Shown here in pieces: positions 15,156 through 25,508 of a stretch of DNA of 64,000 nucleotides (positions are counted from its first letter, which is position 1; every line of letters begins with the position of its first letter). A program made the translations under genes and the position numbers. The stretch spans positions 1 through 64,000 of the forward strand of contig NZ_RXHU01000009.1 in assembly GCF_003955665.1 (NCBI RefSeq). The letters run 5' to 3'. The notes beneath the pieces are model-generated. The model made no database searches, was not told the DNA's origin, and was given only the letters and a program-made list of their open reading frames with translations. Source of the DNA: Paenibacillus whitsoniae (GTDB lineage Bacteria > Bacillota > Bacilli > Paenibacillales > NBRC-103111).

Positions 15156-16988
15156 CTATTTCGCCAGTTTGGCTTCAAACTGGTTGACAAAGATGGAGCC
15201 TCCCCCTAAGATGTTGCGAAAATCGAATTCGAGCGACTGCGCATATTTGGTCGTTCCTGTAATGGCTAACAGCATAGGCATTGGCGCGTGGCCTTCCGGT
15301 TTCCATGTCGCGGATATTTTGTAACGACCAAGCGGGATATTATCCACGCCGTGACCGCCTGTTTCAAGTGCTTCTACATTGGTTGTTATCGTTTTGCCGG
15401 CGCTTCCATCAAATAATTTGCCAACAGGCGTAAGCGTAATTTCCAAGTCGGTCGTGTCGAATTGCGGCATATTGTCGTCAAACGAAAAGAAATCAGGGTG
15501 GATTTCAATATGCCCTACAACATCCTTCAAGGTAAAATTGCGAATGGCCCCTGTAGCTCCGGCGAACGATTTATCGCCGTCAGCCGTTAACCAAAAATCG
15601 AGCTTTTTGCCGTTATAATCGAGGGAGAATCTTGTCGTCATGCGCCAGGTTGCAGGAATAGGAGCCAGTTCTATCCGATAGAATCCGTTCTCGTCGGTTT
15701 CTCCTTGCATGTTGCTGTCATAGAGCAATAAGTTATCGGCATTGATCGTAACACCCGATATCGGCTGTCCGCTCGCGTTGAGCAGGTAGCCTTTCACAAC
15801 ATAGGGTTCAACTTCCCCGGCAGACGGTACGGGTGTCGGTACCGGTGTTGGCGTTGGGTCAGGTGTCGGTGTCGGTACTGGCGTCGGTTGCGGATCTGTG
15901 CCAGGGACGGCATCCTCAATTTGAATCGTCCACACATTGCCGCTGCTTGCGAATCCGACATCGTAGCCGCTGCTTTCCGATACAAATCGGAGAGGCACCA
16001 TAGTGCGGCCGTCAATGATTTGAGCCGGTACGTCCAGAACGACTGTTTTGCCATTCACACTCGCATTGACGCTATTAATCGTGAGTTCAATCGACAATCC
16101 ATCTTTCGTGCCAATTGCTTTTTGCACCGAGCCTTCTTCGACCCACTTTACGGTAAACCCAAGCGTTTCAAACAATTGCCGGAATGGCACAAGCGTTCTG
16201 CCATCCTTCACGACAGGCTGTGCGTCTGCAAAGTGAAGCTCATTTCCTTTGAAGAAAACACGGATGTCAATATCCTTCTCCCCCGTCGCTGGAGCTGGGA
16301 CAGGTGCAGGTGAAGGCGCAGGCGATGGAACCGAAGGGGTAGGCGTTGGAGCCGGAGGCGTAGCGGATGGCGACGGGGAAGGACTCGATACCGGCGCAGG
16401 CGTCCCCTCCGCGATCATTGGCTTCTTGTACTTAATGGGCTTCGAAACAATGGTGCCCTGCGGCGTCTCGATCTCCAGCACATAAGCCTGCGTCTCCTTG
16501 ATCGTGCCATTGTTGCTTGCATATAAATCCAAGGTCAGATTGCCGTCAAATTCCCCCACAGGCTCTTTGACATCCTTCCGGAATTCCGGATTGACAATGA
16601 CGCTCTCATGGGTAACGCCAGCTCCCGTGGTTACGACCTTATCTTGCACAATACCGAGCAGCCAGCCGGTGGTTGCGCGATTTGTCCGCCATATCCCTTG
16701 ATCGTTATCTTTCCCGTAATCATCTGTAGAACGCAGCACGACGGCGTTAATGGTTGTTTTCTTGTTCAAACTAAGCTGCAGCCTGAAATGGCCGTCCTTA
16801 TTGCCCTCCGGCGTAAAATCCGCCGCACCGACGACATCGGACGCCGTATCCAGCAAGCTGAATTCCCTTATGGTCACATCTTCAGGCACCGTTTCACCGA
16901 ATGCCCCAGCAATACCGGCAAACGTCAGACTACCTGCAAGCAAAAGTGCCGCTCCTGTCAATTTGGTTACTTTGCCAATTCTAATCAT
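15156..16988 (-). CDS. Secreted Pro-rich surface protein with copper amine oxidase N-terminal-type domain
   Basis: A 610-residue secreted protein from the ATG at 16988 (AAGGAGTG ten bases upstream; an earlier in-frame ATG has none). A signal peptide of about 35 residues is followed by a beta-rich domain (to about 200), a P/S/T-rich linker (about 200-235), a domain with the paired motif DGRTLVPFRQLFETLG..DGRTMVPLRFVSESSG (about 240-360) typical of the copper amine oxidase N-terminal family of Paenibacillus surface proteins, a second PTPxPTP linker (about 370-395), and a C-terminal part with a carboxypeptidase-regulatory-like fold (GYLLNASGQPISGVTI). No catalytic motif is seen. A role in cell-surface structure is inferred. 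Confidence 0.8.
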   Translation of the reverse strand: MIRIGKVTKLTGAALLLAGSLTFAGIAGAFGETVPEDVTIREFSLLDTASDVVGAADFTPEGNKDGHFRLQLSLNKKTTINAVVLRSTDDYGKDNDQGIWRTNRATTGWLLGIVQDKVVTTGAGVTHESVIVNPEFRKDVKEPVGEFDGNLTLDLYASNNGTIKETQAYVLEIETPQGTIVSKPIKYKKPMIAEGTPAPVSSPSPSPSATPPAPTPTPSVPSPAPSPAPVPAPATGEKDIDIRVFFKGNELHFADAQPVVKDGRTLVPFRQLFETLGFTVKWVEEGSVQKAIGTKDGLSIELTINSVNASVNGKTVVLDVPAQIIDGRTMVPLRFVSESSGYDVGFASSGNVWTIQIEDAVPGTDPQPTPVPTPTPDPTPTPVPTPVPSAGEVEPYVVKGYLLNASGQPISGVTINADNLLLYDSNMQGETDENGFYRIELAPIPATWRMTTRFSLDYNGKKLDFWLTADGDKSFAGATGAIRNFTLKDVVGHIEIHPDFFSFDDNMPQFDTTDLEITLTPVGKLFDGSAGKTITTNVEALETGGHGVDNIPLGRYKISATWKPEGHAPMPMLLAITGTTKYAQSLEFDFRNILGGGSIFVNQFEAKLAK

Positions 16989-17187
16989 GATTCCGTAACA
17001 CTCCTTTTTATCCATGTTGGCGGGAGCCGGGCTTCACAGATCAACTGCCTACTGTGCAACGCATCACTCACGCCTTTGCATCTTCATCTTATCGCGCCGT
17101 CGATTGGGTTGCATGAGTCATGGCCAGGAAATGGAGCGGGAAACTTTCAGGATGGTTTTGGGAATAGATCAGGAAATTTAATGGTAT

Positions 17188-17230
17188 AAAAAAGCCTCTA
17201 ACCCAACAAATCCGTTGGAAGTAGAGGCTT
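17188..17230 (-). terminator. Terminator of the NarL-type two-component operon
   Basis: On the minus strand AAGCCTCTA and TAGAGGCTT with an inner CCAAC/GTTGG pair form a strong stem followed by six T. It begins 14 bases after the response-regulator stop. Confidence 0.85.
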
Positions 17231-17243
17231 CGACCCGCTTATT

Positions 17244-17882
17244 TTATTCTTCTCGCGTCATTTGAACCAAGCGTTTCGCCGCGTTGCGATCCGTGACTTG
17301 CAGTTTATTCAGGATGTTGGATACGTAGTTGGCAACCGTCTTGTTGCTGATACTCAGCTTTGAAGCAATCTGAGCGTTGCTGTCCCCCTCCGCAATTCGC
17401 TCCAAAATCTCCATTTCTCGCCTGGTCAACTCGGAGAAGGTGGGATCCTCGGCCGGCACCACAGGAGACTGAGAGAAGTAGTGCATCATCCGGCTGGCAA
17501 TATCGGAGCTGAACACCGCACCGCCATTGCCAACCATGCGAATCGCTTGGAGCAGTTCATGTTCGTCCGAATCTTTCAGAATATAGCCTTTGGCCCCTAC
17601 CCGCATGGCCGTAAAGACCGACTGGTCGTCTTGAAACATCGTCAGAATGAGCACCGCGGTCAGCGGATGCCGCTCTTTAATGAGCCGTGTCGCCTCGATT
17701 CCATTCATGCCCGGCATGCGAATGTCCATGAGCACAAGATCGGGCTGCAAGGATTCAACGAGCACTAGCGCCTCTTCCCCCGTCGACGCTTCTCCAATCA
17801 CCTCAAGATCGTCGGTTGTTCTAAGCAAATTACGCACGCCGCTGCGAAACATCGGATGATCCTCTGCGATTACGATTTTCAC
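17244..17882 (-). CDS. NarL/FixJ-family response regulator
   Basis: A 212-residue regulator with a receiver domain (acidic D8, phospho-acceptor D53 in LMDIRMPGMNG, K103-type lysine in YILKDS) and a C-terminal LuxR-type HTH (about 145-205, LTRREMEILERIAEGDSNAQIASKLSISNKTVANYVSNIL). The GTG start follows GGAGG at the correct distance. It lies three bases after the stop of the cognate kinase gene. Its targets are unknown; the divergent membrane protein at 20291 is a positional candidate. Confidence 0.92.
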   Translation of the reverse strand: MKIVIAEDHPMFRSGVRNLLRTTDDLEVIGEASTGEEALVLVESLQPDLVLMDIRMPGMNGIEATRLIKERHPLTAVLILTMFQDDQSVFTAMRVGAKGYILKDSDEHELLQAIRMVGNGGAVFSSDIASRMMHYFSQSPVVPAEDPTFSELTRREMEILERIAEGDSNAQIASKLSISNKTVANYVSNILNKLQVTDRNAAKRLVQMTREE

Positions 17883-17885
17883 CGT

Positions 17886-20066
17886 TTATGCCTCCTCGTT
17901 TTGATAAAACGGCAGCACCGCCATTACGCGCGTCCCGCCCTGTTCAACTTGCTCAATCGTACACTGGCCGCCGAGCTCCGCTGCCCGTTCCCGAAGCGAT
18001 TGCAGCCCGATCCCGCCCTTCCCGGGAAAACGCTGCGGATATGTGGTATGAACGCCCCTGCCGTTATCCGTCACTTCGATAACCAGTCGATTCGCCGTCA
18101 AAATAGATAATTTGACCGAGCATTCGGTCGCTTGACTATGTTTCACGACATTAGCCAAGGATTCCGTAACGATCCGGTAAGCCGCCACCTCGACCGCCGC
18201 TGGAAGTTCGGGAAGCTGGGGCGGTTCCAGCAGCCTAATCCGGGTCAAGGGCGTCCCCTGCTCATCCGCCAGCAGCTTGGCGGGCTTGTTCAATTCGTTA
18301 ATGCGCTCCTGAATCGCGCTCAGCAAGCCCAATTCATCCAATGACGGCGGACGCAAATCATGAACAAGCGTGCGAATCTCAGCTACGGTTGCGCGGATCA
18401 TATGGCGAAGGTCGCCGAGCATTTCAATGGCAGCATCCGGCTTCTTGAGGACATACTTCTCCGCTGTTGCGGCATTGAGCGCTAGTGCTGCAAGCCGGGG
18501 CGCGAGGTCATCGTGCAGATTTTTGCGAATTTGCCGCCGTTCCTCTTCCCTCGCCAGCACAAGCTTCTCGCGGGACTCCTGCAAATCTTTGGCCAGCAGC
18601 TTCATCCCCAGCGTCATATTGACATTCTCTACAATCGGCCCGGCATGCTGCAGCAGCACTTCCAGAAACTTATGGTCTTCCGACGAGAACGATTCTCCCG
18701 GCGAGCGGTTGGAGACATACAGTGTGCCCAGCCGCTCGCCCCGGTGAATAATCGGAGACGCCATCACGTCGGGCTGAACCGTCCCCGATGAGGCGACAAA
18801 CGCATCCTCTCCGCCGATGCCGATGGCAATGCCTGCGTAGGGAAGCCGTAGCGAGTCTTTGACCGTGTCGGCCAACGCCTCCAGCATCGATTCCGGCGGG
18901 AGCGGTCTGACTAACTGGCTGCCGAGTTCCAGCAAAACGGCATACGGATCGTCATGACGGCCTTTCAACATCCGATGGATCAGCCGCTGCAGCCGTTCCT
19001 TGAGCGGAGCGAACACGACCGCAACGATCGCCGTCGCGGTTAACGAGACAAACAGATTATCTCGGGTTTCGAATATGCGGCCCAAGTAATACACCGACAA
19101 TATATAAAGCGCCGCTACACATACCGTTAAAGCAGCGTATACCAGCGTTCTTTTGACAAGCGGATCGATTTCCCATAATCGGTGTCTCAGCACAGCCATC
19201 GTCAGCGTCATGGGGATGGCGAGCAGGACCAGGTTAAGCGCAGCGTTCAGATACACGTAAGTCAGCGCGGTTCCGTCATTCATGCCGGGGCTGAATAATA
19301 TGCTCATTCCGAGAAAACCGATCATGCCGACAGTAAGTCCGTACACGACCCACTTGGTTTGCTGGCGCTGAGCCAGAGAAGAAATCTTCGCATACCGATA
19401 GATTTGCGCGTACAACAGAGTCAGCGTCGTCCCGAAATACCACATGGGCTCGAGATACTCGGAGCCGGTTATGTCGATCCAAATGAGTCCATGATGAAAG
19501 AAAGAGCTGACATCCACAATCAAAATGAAGATGAATACCCCTAACGTCCACCTCGGCACAAACGCACCGTTAGGAAAAAGCAGAAACAACAGAGATAAGC
19601 CCACCCACCCCAAGGACGCTACCAGAGAAAACCACCAGCCCTGAAAGGTGTCAGTTGAAAAAGCGACGGAGGATAAGGAAGGAAACGTTGTTCCGAAGGC
19701 AACCATCGCGAGAGCAGCCAGAATCGCCATCGGCTCGCGAAATCCTTTCCACATAAGAAGAAGCGCCGCCCCATAATAAACACACGTAAAAATCACGTCT
19801 ATACAGACGAACAATAGCGCATAGTCTTCAAGCGAAAGGTGAAAAGATCCCGCGTTCGTCAGCGGCATTGCCGGCACGAGCTTGCCGCATCCGTCGATAA
19901 TACAAGTGGCAACGAGCTTATCGTAGTAGCGCGGGATGCCGATCGCATATAACACGCCCGTAATGACCGTAAACACGACAGACAGCAAGGGAAGGATCGA
20001 TAACAGCCCCTTCCGAATGATCCCCACCCCCGGCGGCGCTGCTCGCTCCGCAATTGGTTCTTGCAT
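17886..20066 (-). CDS. Multi-spanning NarL-type sensor histidine kinase
   Basis: A 726-residue kinase from the ATG at 20066 (an upstream GTG lies on top of the AGGAG). The first about 370 residues contain roughly nine hydrophobic segments. A GAF-like domain follows (about 385-490), then a HisKA_3 dimerisation domain with the phospho-acceptor histidine in RKNLHDDLAPRLA (about 525-537) and an HATPase_c domain (DNGRGV, GGIGLQSLRERA). The membrane part resembles the multi-helix sensor of DesK/YdfH-type kinases rather than a periplasmic sensor, so an in-membrane signal is likely. It is transcribed with the downstream NarL-type regulator. Confidence 0.9.
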   Translation of the reverse strand: MQEPIAERAAPPGVGIIRKGLLSILPLLSVVFTVITGVLYAIGIPRYYDKLVATCIIDGCGKLVPAMPLTNAGSFHLSLEDYALLFVCIDVIFTCVYYGAALLLMWKGFREPMAILAALAMVAFGTTFPSLSSVAFSTDTFQGWWFSLVASLGWVGLSLLFLLFPNGAFVPRWTLGVFIFILIVDVSSFFHHGLIWIDITGSEYLEPMWYFGTTLTLLYAQIYRYAKISSLAQRQQTKWVVYGLTVGMIGFLGMSILFSPGMNDGTALTYVYLNAALNLVLLAIPMTLTMAVLRHRLWEIDPLVKRTLVYAALTVCVAALYILSVYYLGRIFETRDNLFVSLTATAIVAVVFAPLKERLQRLIHRMLKGRHDDPYAVLLELGSQLVRPLPPESMLEALADTVKDSLRLPYAGIAIGIGGEDAFVASSGTVQPDVMASPIIHRGERLGTLYVSNRSPGESFSSEDHKFLEVLLQHAGPIVENVNMTLGMKLLAKDLQESREKLVLAREEERRQIRKNLHDDLAPRLAALALNAATAEKYVLKKPDAAIEMLGDLRHMIRATVAEIRTLVHDLRPPSLDELGLLSAIQERINELNKPAKLLADEQGTPLTRIRLLEPPQLPELPAAVEVAAYRIVTESLANVVKHSQATECSVKLSILTANRLVIEVTDNGRGVHTTYPQRFPGKGGIGLQSLRERAAELGGQCTIEQVEQGGTRVMAVLPFYQNEEA

Positions 20067-20290
20067 GTGGAACACGCTCCTCTGATTCGAAAGCTTCCTC
20101 TATTATATCTGCCAGCTTGCTCCCTGAATACGGAGAAACCGCAACTTCCCGGGGGATTTCCCAAACTTCCCGAAAACATCCCGGTCTCTTTTTCCCGAAT
20201 GATGTGAACGGCATGCTCTGTCGTCCGTGATTTCCTATCCGCTATACTCAAAATCGTAATCAATCGATTCGATTCAAGGAGGAAATCACT

Positions 20291-20848
20291 ATGAATGAAA
20301 TTCGTGTTTTGCAATGGCTGGGTATGGTCTGTTTGCTGGCGGGCCTCGCACGGATGGGGATGACGCCGAGCGCCTTCATCTGGGGAACCGATAGTCCTCA
20401 AGAGCTTGCCTTCGGCCTCGTCGCCAGCATCCTCATGTCCGTCGGCACCATCGTCCTCTATTTGGTGCAATCCAGAGAAACGGGGAGGATCGGACTCGTG
20501 ACGGCGCTCGCCATCAGTCTGGGCAACATCGCGACAGTCTGTATGCTCTGGTCGACACTCCAAGGTGCAATCCCAACGGAAGAGACCGGAGGTGTTGCCC
20601 TTATCGCTTTGCGAATGCTCATGCTGATCGGCCTGACCATCGGCACCGTGGTCTTCGCCATCCTTACTTATCGAGCACGCGTCTTCCCCCGCTGGGTCGT
20701 CGCTTTGTTTGCGCTGATGCTGCTCTCCATGGTGCTGCCGATAGAAGACAATAAATATATGGCATTCTTCTGGGGATTGACCTATGTCGGCATGGGATAT
20801 GCCATCTGCACGGGCAAATTGCAGCGTTCAAAGCAGGGATTGGCTTAA
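20291..20848 (+). CDS. Small polytopic membrane protein, unknown function
   Basis: A 185-residue hydrophobic protein with about six helices (near 8-22, 38-60, 68-90, 102-125, 133-150, 157-172) and few charged residues. I do not recognise the family with confidence; its layout resembles DUF4386-like proteins. It has a good ribosome binding site (AAGGAGG) and is divergent from the NarL-type kinase gene, which suggests control by that two-component system. The shared 225-bp promoter region contains five TTCCC-type motifs. Confidence 0.7.
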   Translation: MNEIRVLQWLGMVCLLAGLARMGMTPSAFIWGTDSPQELAFGLVASILMSVGTIVLYLVQSRETGRIGLVTALAISLGNIATVCMLWSTLQGAIPTEETGGVALIALRMLMLIGLTIGTVVFAILTYRARVFPRWVVALFALMLLSMVLPIEDNKYMAFFWGLTYVGMGYAICTGKLQRSKQGLA

Positions 20849-20951
20849 TTGCCCCTGACATAATGCTATATATTCCTGCCATTCCAGTATAGCTGGTTCA
20901 CAACAATTCAACTAGAATGAAATCATCATCGGGTGTGAGGAGATATGAAGC

Positions 20952-21107
20952 ATGGAGTATAACTTTTTGGGCCGATCCGGGCCCCGAGTGAGCAAATTAT
21001 GTTTGGGCACGATGAATTTCGGCGTCATCGAGCAGCGGCATAGCCCCAACTGGCCGGATGAACCGCTCGCATTGATCGATTATCAAGGGAAGCGCTGGCC
21101 GTGGTAA
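20952..21107 (+). pseudogene. Chimeric remnant: aldo/keto reductase N-terminus fused to an unrelated C-terminus
   Basis: A 51-codon frame. The first about 27 residues, MEYNFLGRSGPRVSKLCLGT plus MNFG, are the start of an aldo/keto reductase (the LGRSG.RVS..CLGTMNFG signature). The remaining residues (HSPNWPDEPLALIDYQGKRW) do not belong to that family and look like the tail of another enzyme. The ThuA-domain gene begins 36 bp later. Since ThuA genes often follow Gfo/Idh/MocA dehydrogenases, the tail is probably the end of such a gene. The simplest reading is an in-frame deletion that removed most of two genes. Confidence 0.65.
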
Positions 21108-21143
21108 CGCAAACCGTAGCACATTAAAAGGAGACGAATCCCT

Positions 21144-21785
21144 ATGACAAGTATTCCTACGCTTCTGCTTGGCAATAACGACGATGCGCCGTACCATCCC
21201 CTACGGGCCGTACAGGAACGATTCATCGATATTCTCGGCCCATCCTACGAGGTGACGGCAGCCGAAGGCACCTCCCACTTGCAGTTGGAAACCTTGCGAC
21301 TGCACCAACTGGTCATTTCCTATCTGGACGTCTGGAAAAAGGTGCCCGCAGCCGCCGAGGTCGCCGGCCTGTTGAACTATGTCGCCAGCGGCGGCGGCCT
21401 GCTCGTCGTCCACAACGGCATCTCCGTCCAAGGCAGTCCGGAGCTGAGCCAGCTCATCGGCGCCCGCTTCACCGGGCACCCGGCTTACACCACGCTCCCG
21501 TTCGCTTTGACGGCTAGCGGGCATCCTCTCACGAACGGCCTTGCGCCGTTCGTCATAGATGAAGAGCCCTACCGCTTCGAGCTGGACCCGCTCGCGCAAA
21601 TCGACGTGCTGCTGACCTACGCGCACGAAGGCAAGGACTGGCCGGCCGCCTGGGTGCGCCCGTACGGACTAGGCCGTGTCGCCTACCTCGCGCCAGGGCA
21701 CCACTTGCCCTCCTTCCAATCCGAGGCGTACGCCGACTGGATCCGCGCTGCCGCCCAGTGGGCAAGCAGCACCAGCCTCGCTTAA
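21144..21785 (+). CDS. ThuA-domain protein
   Basis: A 213-residue ThuA/trehalose-utilisation-like protein with a glutamine-amidotransferase-type alpha/beta fold. Family features include LLVVHNGIS (about 92-100), the GHPLT stretch and the C-terminal GLGRVAYLAPGHHLPSF. Such proteins accompany sugar dehydrogenases in sugar-modification operons, but the activity is unproven. The usual partner gene seems to have been lost, leaving only a fused remnant immediately upstream. The ribosome binding site is AAAAGGAG, and a strong terminator follows. Confidence 0.82.
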   Translation: MTSIPTLLLGNNDDAPYHPLRAVQERFIDILGPSYEVTAAEGTSHLQLETLRLHQLVISYLDVWKKVPAAAEVAGLLNYVASGGGLLVVHNGISVQGSPELSQLIGARFTGHPAYTTLPFALTASGHPLTNGLAPFVIDEEPYRFELDPLAQIDVLLTYAHEGKDWPAAWVRPYGLGRVAYLAPGHHLPSFQSEAYADWIRAAAQWASSTSLA

Positions 21786-21794
21786 GACGCCAAA

Positions 21795-21839
21795 CGGGTG
21801 CTTATCCGTCCATTCGGACGGGAAAGCACCCGCTTTTTA
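21795..21839 (+). terminator. Terminator of the ThuA-domain gene
   Basis: CGGGTGCTT-AT-CCGTCC and GGACGG-GA-AAGCACCCG pair in a long two-part stem, then CTTTTTAT. It lies between convergent genes. Confidence 0.9.
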
Positions 21840-21869
21840 TCTTGTGAATATGTAGCCATTCAATTGAAT

Positions 21870-23459
21870 TTATTTGATTTTAAAAATGGCAACGGATTGT
21901 TGCAGGTCCTCTGCCAATTGAGCCAAAGACAGCGCTGTGGCTGCTGTTTCTTCACTGCTGGCAGCGGATTCTTCTGTGACGGTCGAAATGTTTTCGACCG
22001 AGATCAATACCGTTGAGGTTTGAGCAGACTGCTCTTCACTTGCAGCAGCAATCTCAGATACCTTTTCTCCCGCTTCGTTGACCATCAAAGCAATTTGTTG
22101 AAAAGATTCGCCGGTTTGCTTAGACAAGGCTGCGCTTTCCTGAACCGCAGCGACGCTTTGACGTGTATTTTCCTGCATCCCTTTAATGATGACTGTAATC
22201 TGTTTCGTCGCTTCTCCGCTTCGTTCGGCAAGTTTGCGAACCTCATCAGCCACAACAGCAAACCCGCGTCCTTGTTCACCGGCTCTCGCTGCCTCAATGG
22301 CGGCATTCAGCGCCAATAAGTTCGTTTGATCAGCAATATCTTCAATGACTTCAATGATATCACCTACCTTTTGCGAATCACTTTCCAACCGGGACATCTT
22401 CGTGCTGACCTCACTCATACTTCTCATGGAGGATTGAATCACTTCGCTGCCGGCTTTGGCCACTTGAACCGTATTGTTAGAAAGCTCGGAGGCTTCTTCT
22501 GTATTCTGCGCTACACTATGGATGACTACGGATAGCTCTCTGAATAATTCATTGATCGTTTGTGCAGCGTTTGCCTGACTAGCACTTCCACTTGCAATTT
22601 CTTGTGTCGTAGCGGAAATTTGCTCCGCTGCTGCAGCTACGCTTTGGGACGAATTCAGAATATTCCCGATCGTGCCGCGTAAATTCTCAATCATATGATT
22701 AATGGAAGTGGCCAGCATGCCGACTTCATCCTTGGTGTTGATGTCAATATGATCACTAAGATCGCCATTAGCCACTTTGGCAACGAGCGAAACAACACGG
22801 TTCAGCGGTCTTGCAATCAGTTGTGCGATGAGATAGCCTAATCCCATGCTGAGCAGGACAGCTAGGATGACAACACCAATCGTTATATTTCGTGAACTTT
22901 TGTATAAAGAACTGCTTTCTTTATTGGAGGTTTCCGCATCTTTTAAATTCGCTGCCACAATCTTGTTCAATACATCCCGTAAAGTATCGCCTTGCGTTCT
23001 TAAATCGCCTGTGATTAGCCCAAGAAGATCAGCATTACGTTGGGATACACCGGCTTCAATGGCCTTTTCATAAGTTTTGGTGTATGCAGACCATGCCGCA
23101 TCAAAAGGTTGAAGCGCTTCTCTGTCAATATCCGTTAATTCGCTGGCTTTATACTTGGCGATGGCTGTCTCAATAGAGACTTTTGCAGCTTGATAGGAAT
23201 CAGCAATTTTTTTCTTCTCATCTGCGGTTTGCGCTATATATAAATCTCGAATGGAAACCCTCATTAGGGTGTAATTTACTTGCGCATTCAATACATCATT
23301 GATCGGAATTGCAATCCCCGCATACATGTAATCGACACGGTCATTCATTTTACTGACGTTACTCAAGCCATAATAGCCGACAAACCCCATAATTATTGCG
23401 ATAAGCATAAAGGCGGAAATTAATTTTGTTTTTAATTTCAAGTTTAGATACACATTCAT
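21870..23459 (-). CDS. Methyl-accepting chemotaxis protein with 4HB sensor
   Basis: A 529-residue transmembrane chemoreceptor: TM1 (about 13-31), an extracytoplasmic four-helix-bundle sensor (about 32-185), TM2 (about 190-212), HAMP (about 213-265) and the MCP signalling domain with the conserved tip [20 protein letters not shown] and [18 protein letters not shown]. The ligand is unknown. It ends the operon cheY-like, cheW, cheA, mcp, 13 bp after cheA, so it is probably the dedicated receptor of this array. Confidence 0.93.
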   Translation of the reverse strand: MNVYLNLKLKTKLISAFMLIAIIMGFVGYYGLSNVSKMNDRVDYMYAGIAIPINDVLNAQVNYTLMRVSIRDLYIAQTADEKKKIADSYQAAKVSIETAIAKYKASELTDIDREALQPFDAAWSAYTKTYEKAIEAGVSQRNADLLGLITGDLRTQGDTLRDVLNKIVAANLKDAETSNKESSSLYKSSRNITIGVVILAVLLSMGLGYLIAQLIARPLNRVVSLVAKVANGDLSDHIDINTKDEVGMLATSINHMIENLRGTIGNILNSSQSVAAAAEQISATTQEIASGSASQANAAQTINELFRELSVVIHSVAQNTEEASELSNNTVQVAKAGSEVIQSSMRSMSEVSTKMSRLESDSQKVGDIIEVIEDIADQTNLLALNAAIEAARAGEQGRGFAVVADEVRKLAERSGEATKQITVIIKGMQENTRQSVAAVQESAALSKQTGESFQQIALMVNEAGEKVSEIAAASEEQSAQTSTVLISVENISTVTEESAASSEETAATALSLAQLAEDLQQSVAIFKIK

Positions 23460-23472
23460 GATGCTGCACCCC

Positions 23473-25491
23473 TTATTTTGTCGTTATGTGATCATTAACT
23501 AATTTCATGATGCCGCCTACTTCCAGTATGAGCGCGACTTTGCCATCCCCAAGAATTGTTGCGCCAGAAATTCCATCTAGATGGCCTACGTAGGCACCCA
23601 GCGATTTAATAACAATCTCTTGATTGCCCAGCAATTCATCGACAGCAATCGCCAAGCGCTTTTCCGCTCTTCCAATAATGACGATCGGTACAAATTTACT
23701 TGTTTCATTTGATCTGGCATAGCCAAAATAATCATGCAGCCAGATGACCGGAATAATTTGGTTCCTTATCGTAATCACAGGTATCCCTTTGACTTTTTGA
23801 AGGCTTGAAGGCTCTACACGGACAATTTCAGTCACATTGCTCATCGGCAGAATAAATGTCTTTCTCCCTATGTCCACTAACAATCCCGTAATAATGGCCA
23901 GCGTCAACGGCAGCCTGATCTTAAATATCGTGCCTTTTCCCAATTCGGTTTCAATGTCGATAAGGCCATTGAGCCGCTCGACATCCGTTCGTACAATATC
24001 CATGCCAACACCGCGACCTGATACCTCGCTTAATTGCGATGCTGTCGAGAATCCCGGATGGAAAATCAGTTGAATGGCATCGTGATCTGATAATTGGTTT
24101 GCCTTTTCTTCACTGATTACACCTTTCTTAATCGCTGCATGGCGAATTTTGTTGGGATCGATACCTGTGCCGTCATCGGAAACGGTAATCGCTATCTGAT
24201 TGTCTTCATGCGCCGCTTGAATACGAATAGTTCCTTTTTCCGGTTTCCCTGATGTTCTCCGAACTTCGGGTGTTTCGATGCCATGATCAATGGCGTTGCG
24301 AATTAAATGAATCAGCGGGTCGCCGATTTCTTCAATCAGGGTTCGGTCAAGCTCAGTTTCCCTACCCTCTAGCACAAGTTCAACCTCTTTATGAAGCGAT
24401 TGGGATAAATCCCGAATCATCCTTGAGAAGCGGCTAAACAATTGGTCTATCGGAAGCATGCGTACCTTCATGACATTTTCCTGCAGCTCCCCAACGATAC
24501 GTGCCAGATGATAAGAGATATCACCAAGCTCTTCAACAGAATGCTCTCCGCCAAATTTCTGACGGAATTGCTTTTCCACTTGTTGTATACGTGTCTGCTC
24601 AATGACGAGCTCTCCGACAAAATTCATTAGCTGTTCCAGTCGGTCTACATTCACGCGAATTGTGCTGGATTTATACTTTTCAACATGCTCCAAAGCAGCC
24701 GGTTCCGGACTTTCCTTGCCTTCATACGTTGTATGCTGAGTTCCTTCTGTTATTTCTGTGGCATCAACCTCTAGATGCTCAAATTGAAGCTTTTCAATTT
24801 CAACACATTGTACATCCATCATAGATTCCACAATCCGTTTGATTTCGTCCTGTTCCAACTGCGACGAGAGTAACCATTGCGCATCCTGAATTTTGTCATC
24901 GTCTACTTCACTTTCGAGATCGGCATCCTTCCAGTAAACCGTACCAAGATTGGATAATTTCGTGTTGATGACATTGAACCTGGCTAACTTCATAACGGAT
25001 TCATCGGATAGGCGGACACGGAGGAATATACATTCTTTTCCTTCCGCCATCTGCGCAGAGTTGAAAACTTCCACCGGAATTTGAGGCTTTCCTCGCCGCT
25101 TGGATTCCGATTCCATATGCATGGCTTGCAGTTTGGCTACCAGATCAGTAATATCGGATTGCTCCCTGTGATGTTCAACAATCTCAGCTTGTAAATTTTT
25201 CATTCTATCTAAACAGGCAAAAAACAAATTAATTAAAGCAGACGATACCGATGCAGATCGGTTTCTGATTTTATCCAAAAAATGCTCCATTTCATGCGTA
25301 AGGGTCTTCATCTTATCAAAGCCCATTGCGGCAGAAGAGCCTTTTAAGGTATGGGCCGCTCGAAACATCCGTTGGATTCCTGCATCGCTTCCACCATCGA
25401 TCTCCAACGATAATATTTCCTGTTCCATCATTTGAAGCTGTTCTTCCAATTCCTCTAAAAATACTTCCCGAAAGTCCGATAGGTCCAGCAT
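23473..25491 (-). CDS. cheA: Chemotaxis histidine kinase CheA
   Basis: A 672-residue CheA with the P1 domain phospho-histidine H47 (AAHTLKGSS), a P2-like spacer (about 150-260), P3 dimerisation (about 280-345), P4 ATPase ([28 protein letters not shown]) and a C-terminal P5/CheW-like domain (about 540-672). All phosphotransfer motifs are intact. It lies in a compact operon with CheW, a CheY-like receiver and one receptor, and lacks adjacent CheB, CheR, CheC or CheD. This suggests a second, accessory array rather than the main flagellar system. Confidence 0.94.
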   Translation of the reverse strand: MLDLSDFREVFLEELEEQLQMMEQEILSLEIDGGSDAGIQRMFRAAHTLKGSSAAMGFDKMKTLTHEMEHFLDKIRNRSASVSSALINLFFACLDRMKNLQAEIVEHHREQSDITDLVAKLQAMHMESESKRRGKPQIPVEVFNSAQMAEGKECIFLRVRLSDESVMKLARFNVINTKLSNLGTVYWKDADLESEVDDDKIQDAQWLLSSQLEQDEIKRIVESMMDVQCVEIEKLQFEHLEVDATEITEGTQHTTYEGKESPEPAALEHVEKYKSSTIRVNVDRLEQLMNFVGELVIEQTRIQQVEKQFRQKFGGEHSVEELGDISYHLARIVGELQENVMKVRMLPIDQLFSRFSRMIRDLSQSLHKEVELVLEGRETELDRTLIEEIGDPLIHLIRNAIDHGIETPEVRRTSGKPEKGTIRIQAAHEDNQIAITVSDDGTGIDPNKIRHAAIKKGVISEEKANQLSDHDAIQLIFHPGFSTASQLSEVSGRGVGMDIVRTDVERLNGLIDIETELGKGTIFKIRLPLTLAIITGLLVDIGRKTFILPMSNVTEIVRVEPSSLQKVKGIPVITIRNQIIPVIWLHDYFGYARSNETSKFVPIVIIGRAEKRLAIAVDELLGNQEIVIKSLGAYVGHLDGISGATILGDGKVALILEVGGIMKLVNDHITTK

Positions 25492-25508
25492 GCGTCCCCC
25501 TCCACTCG

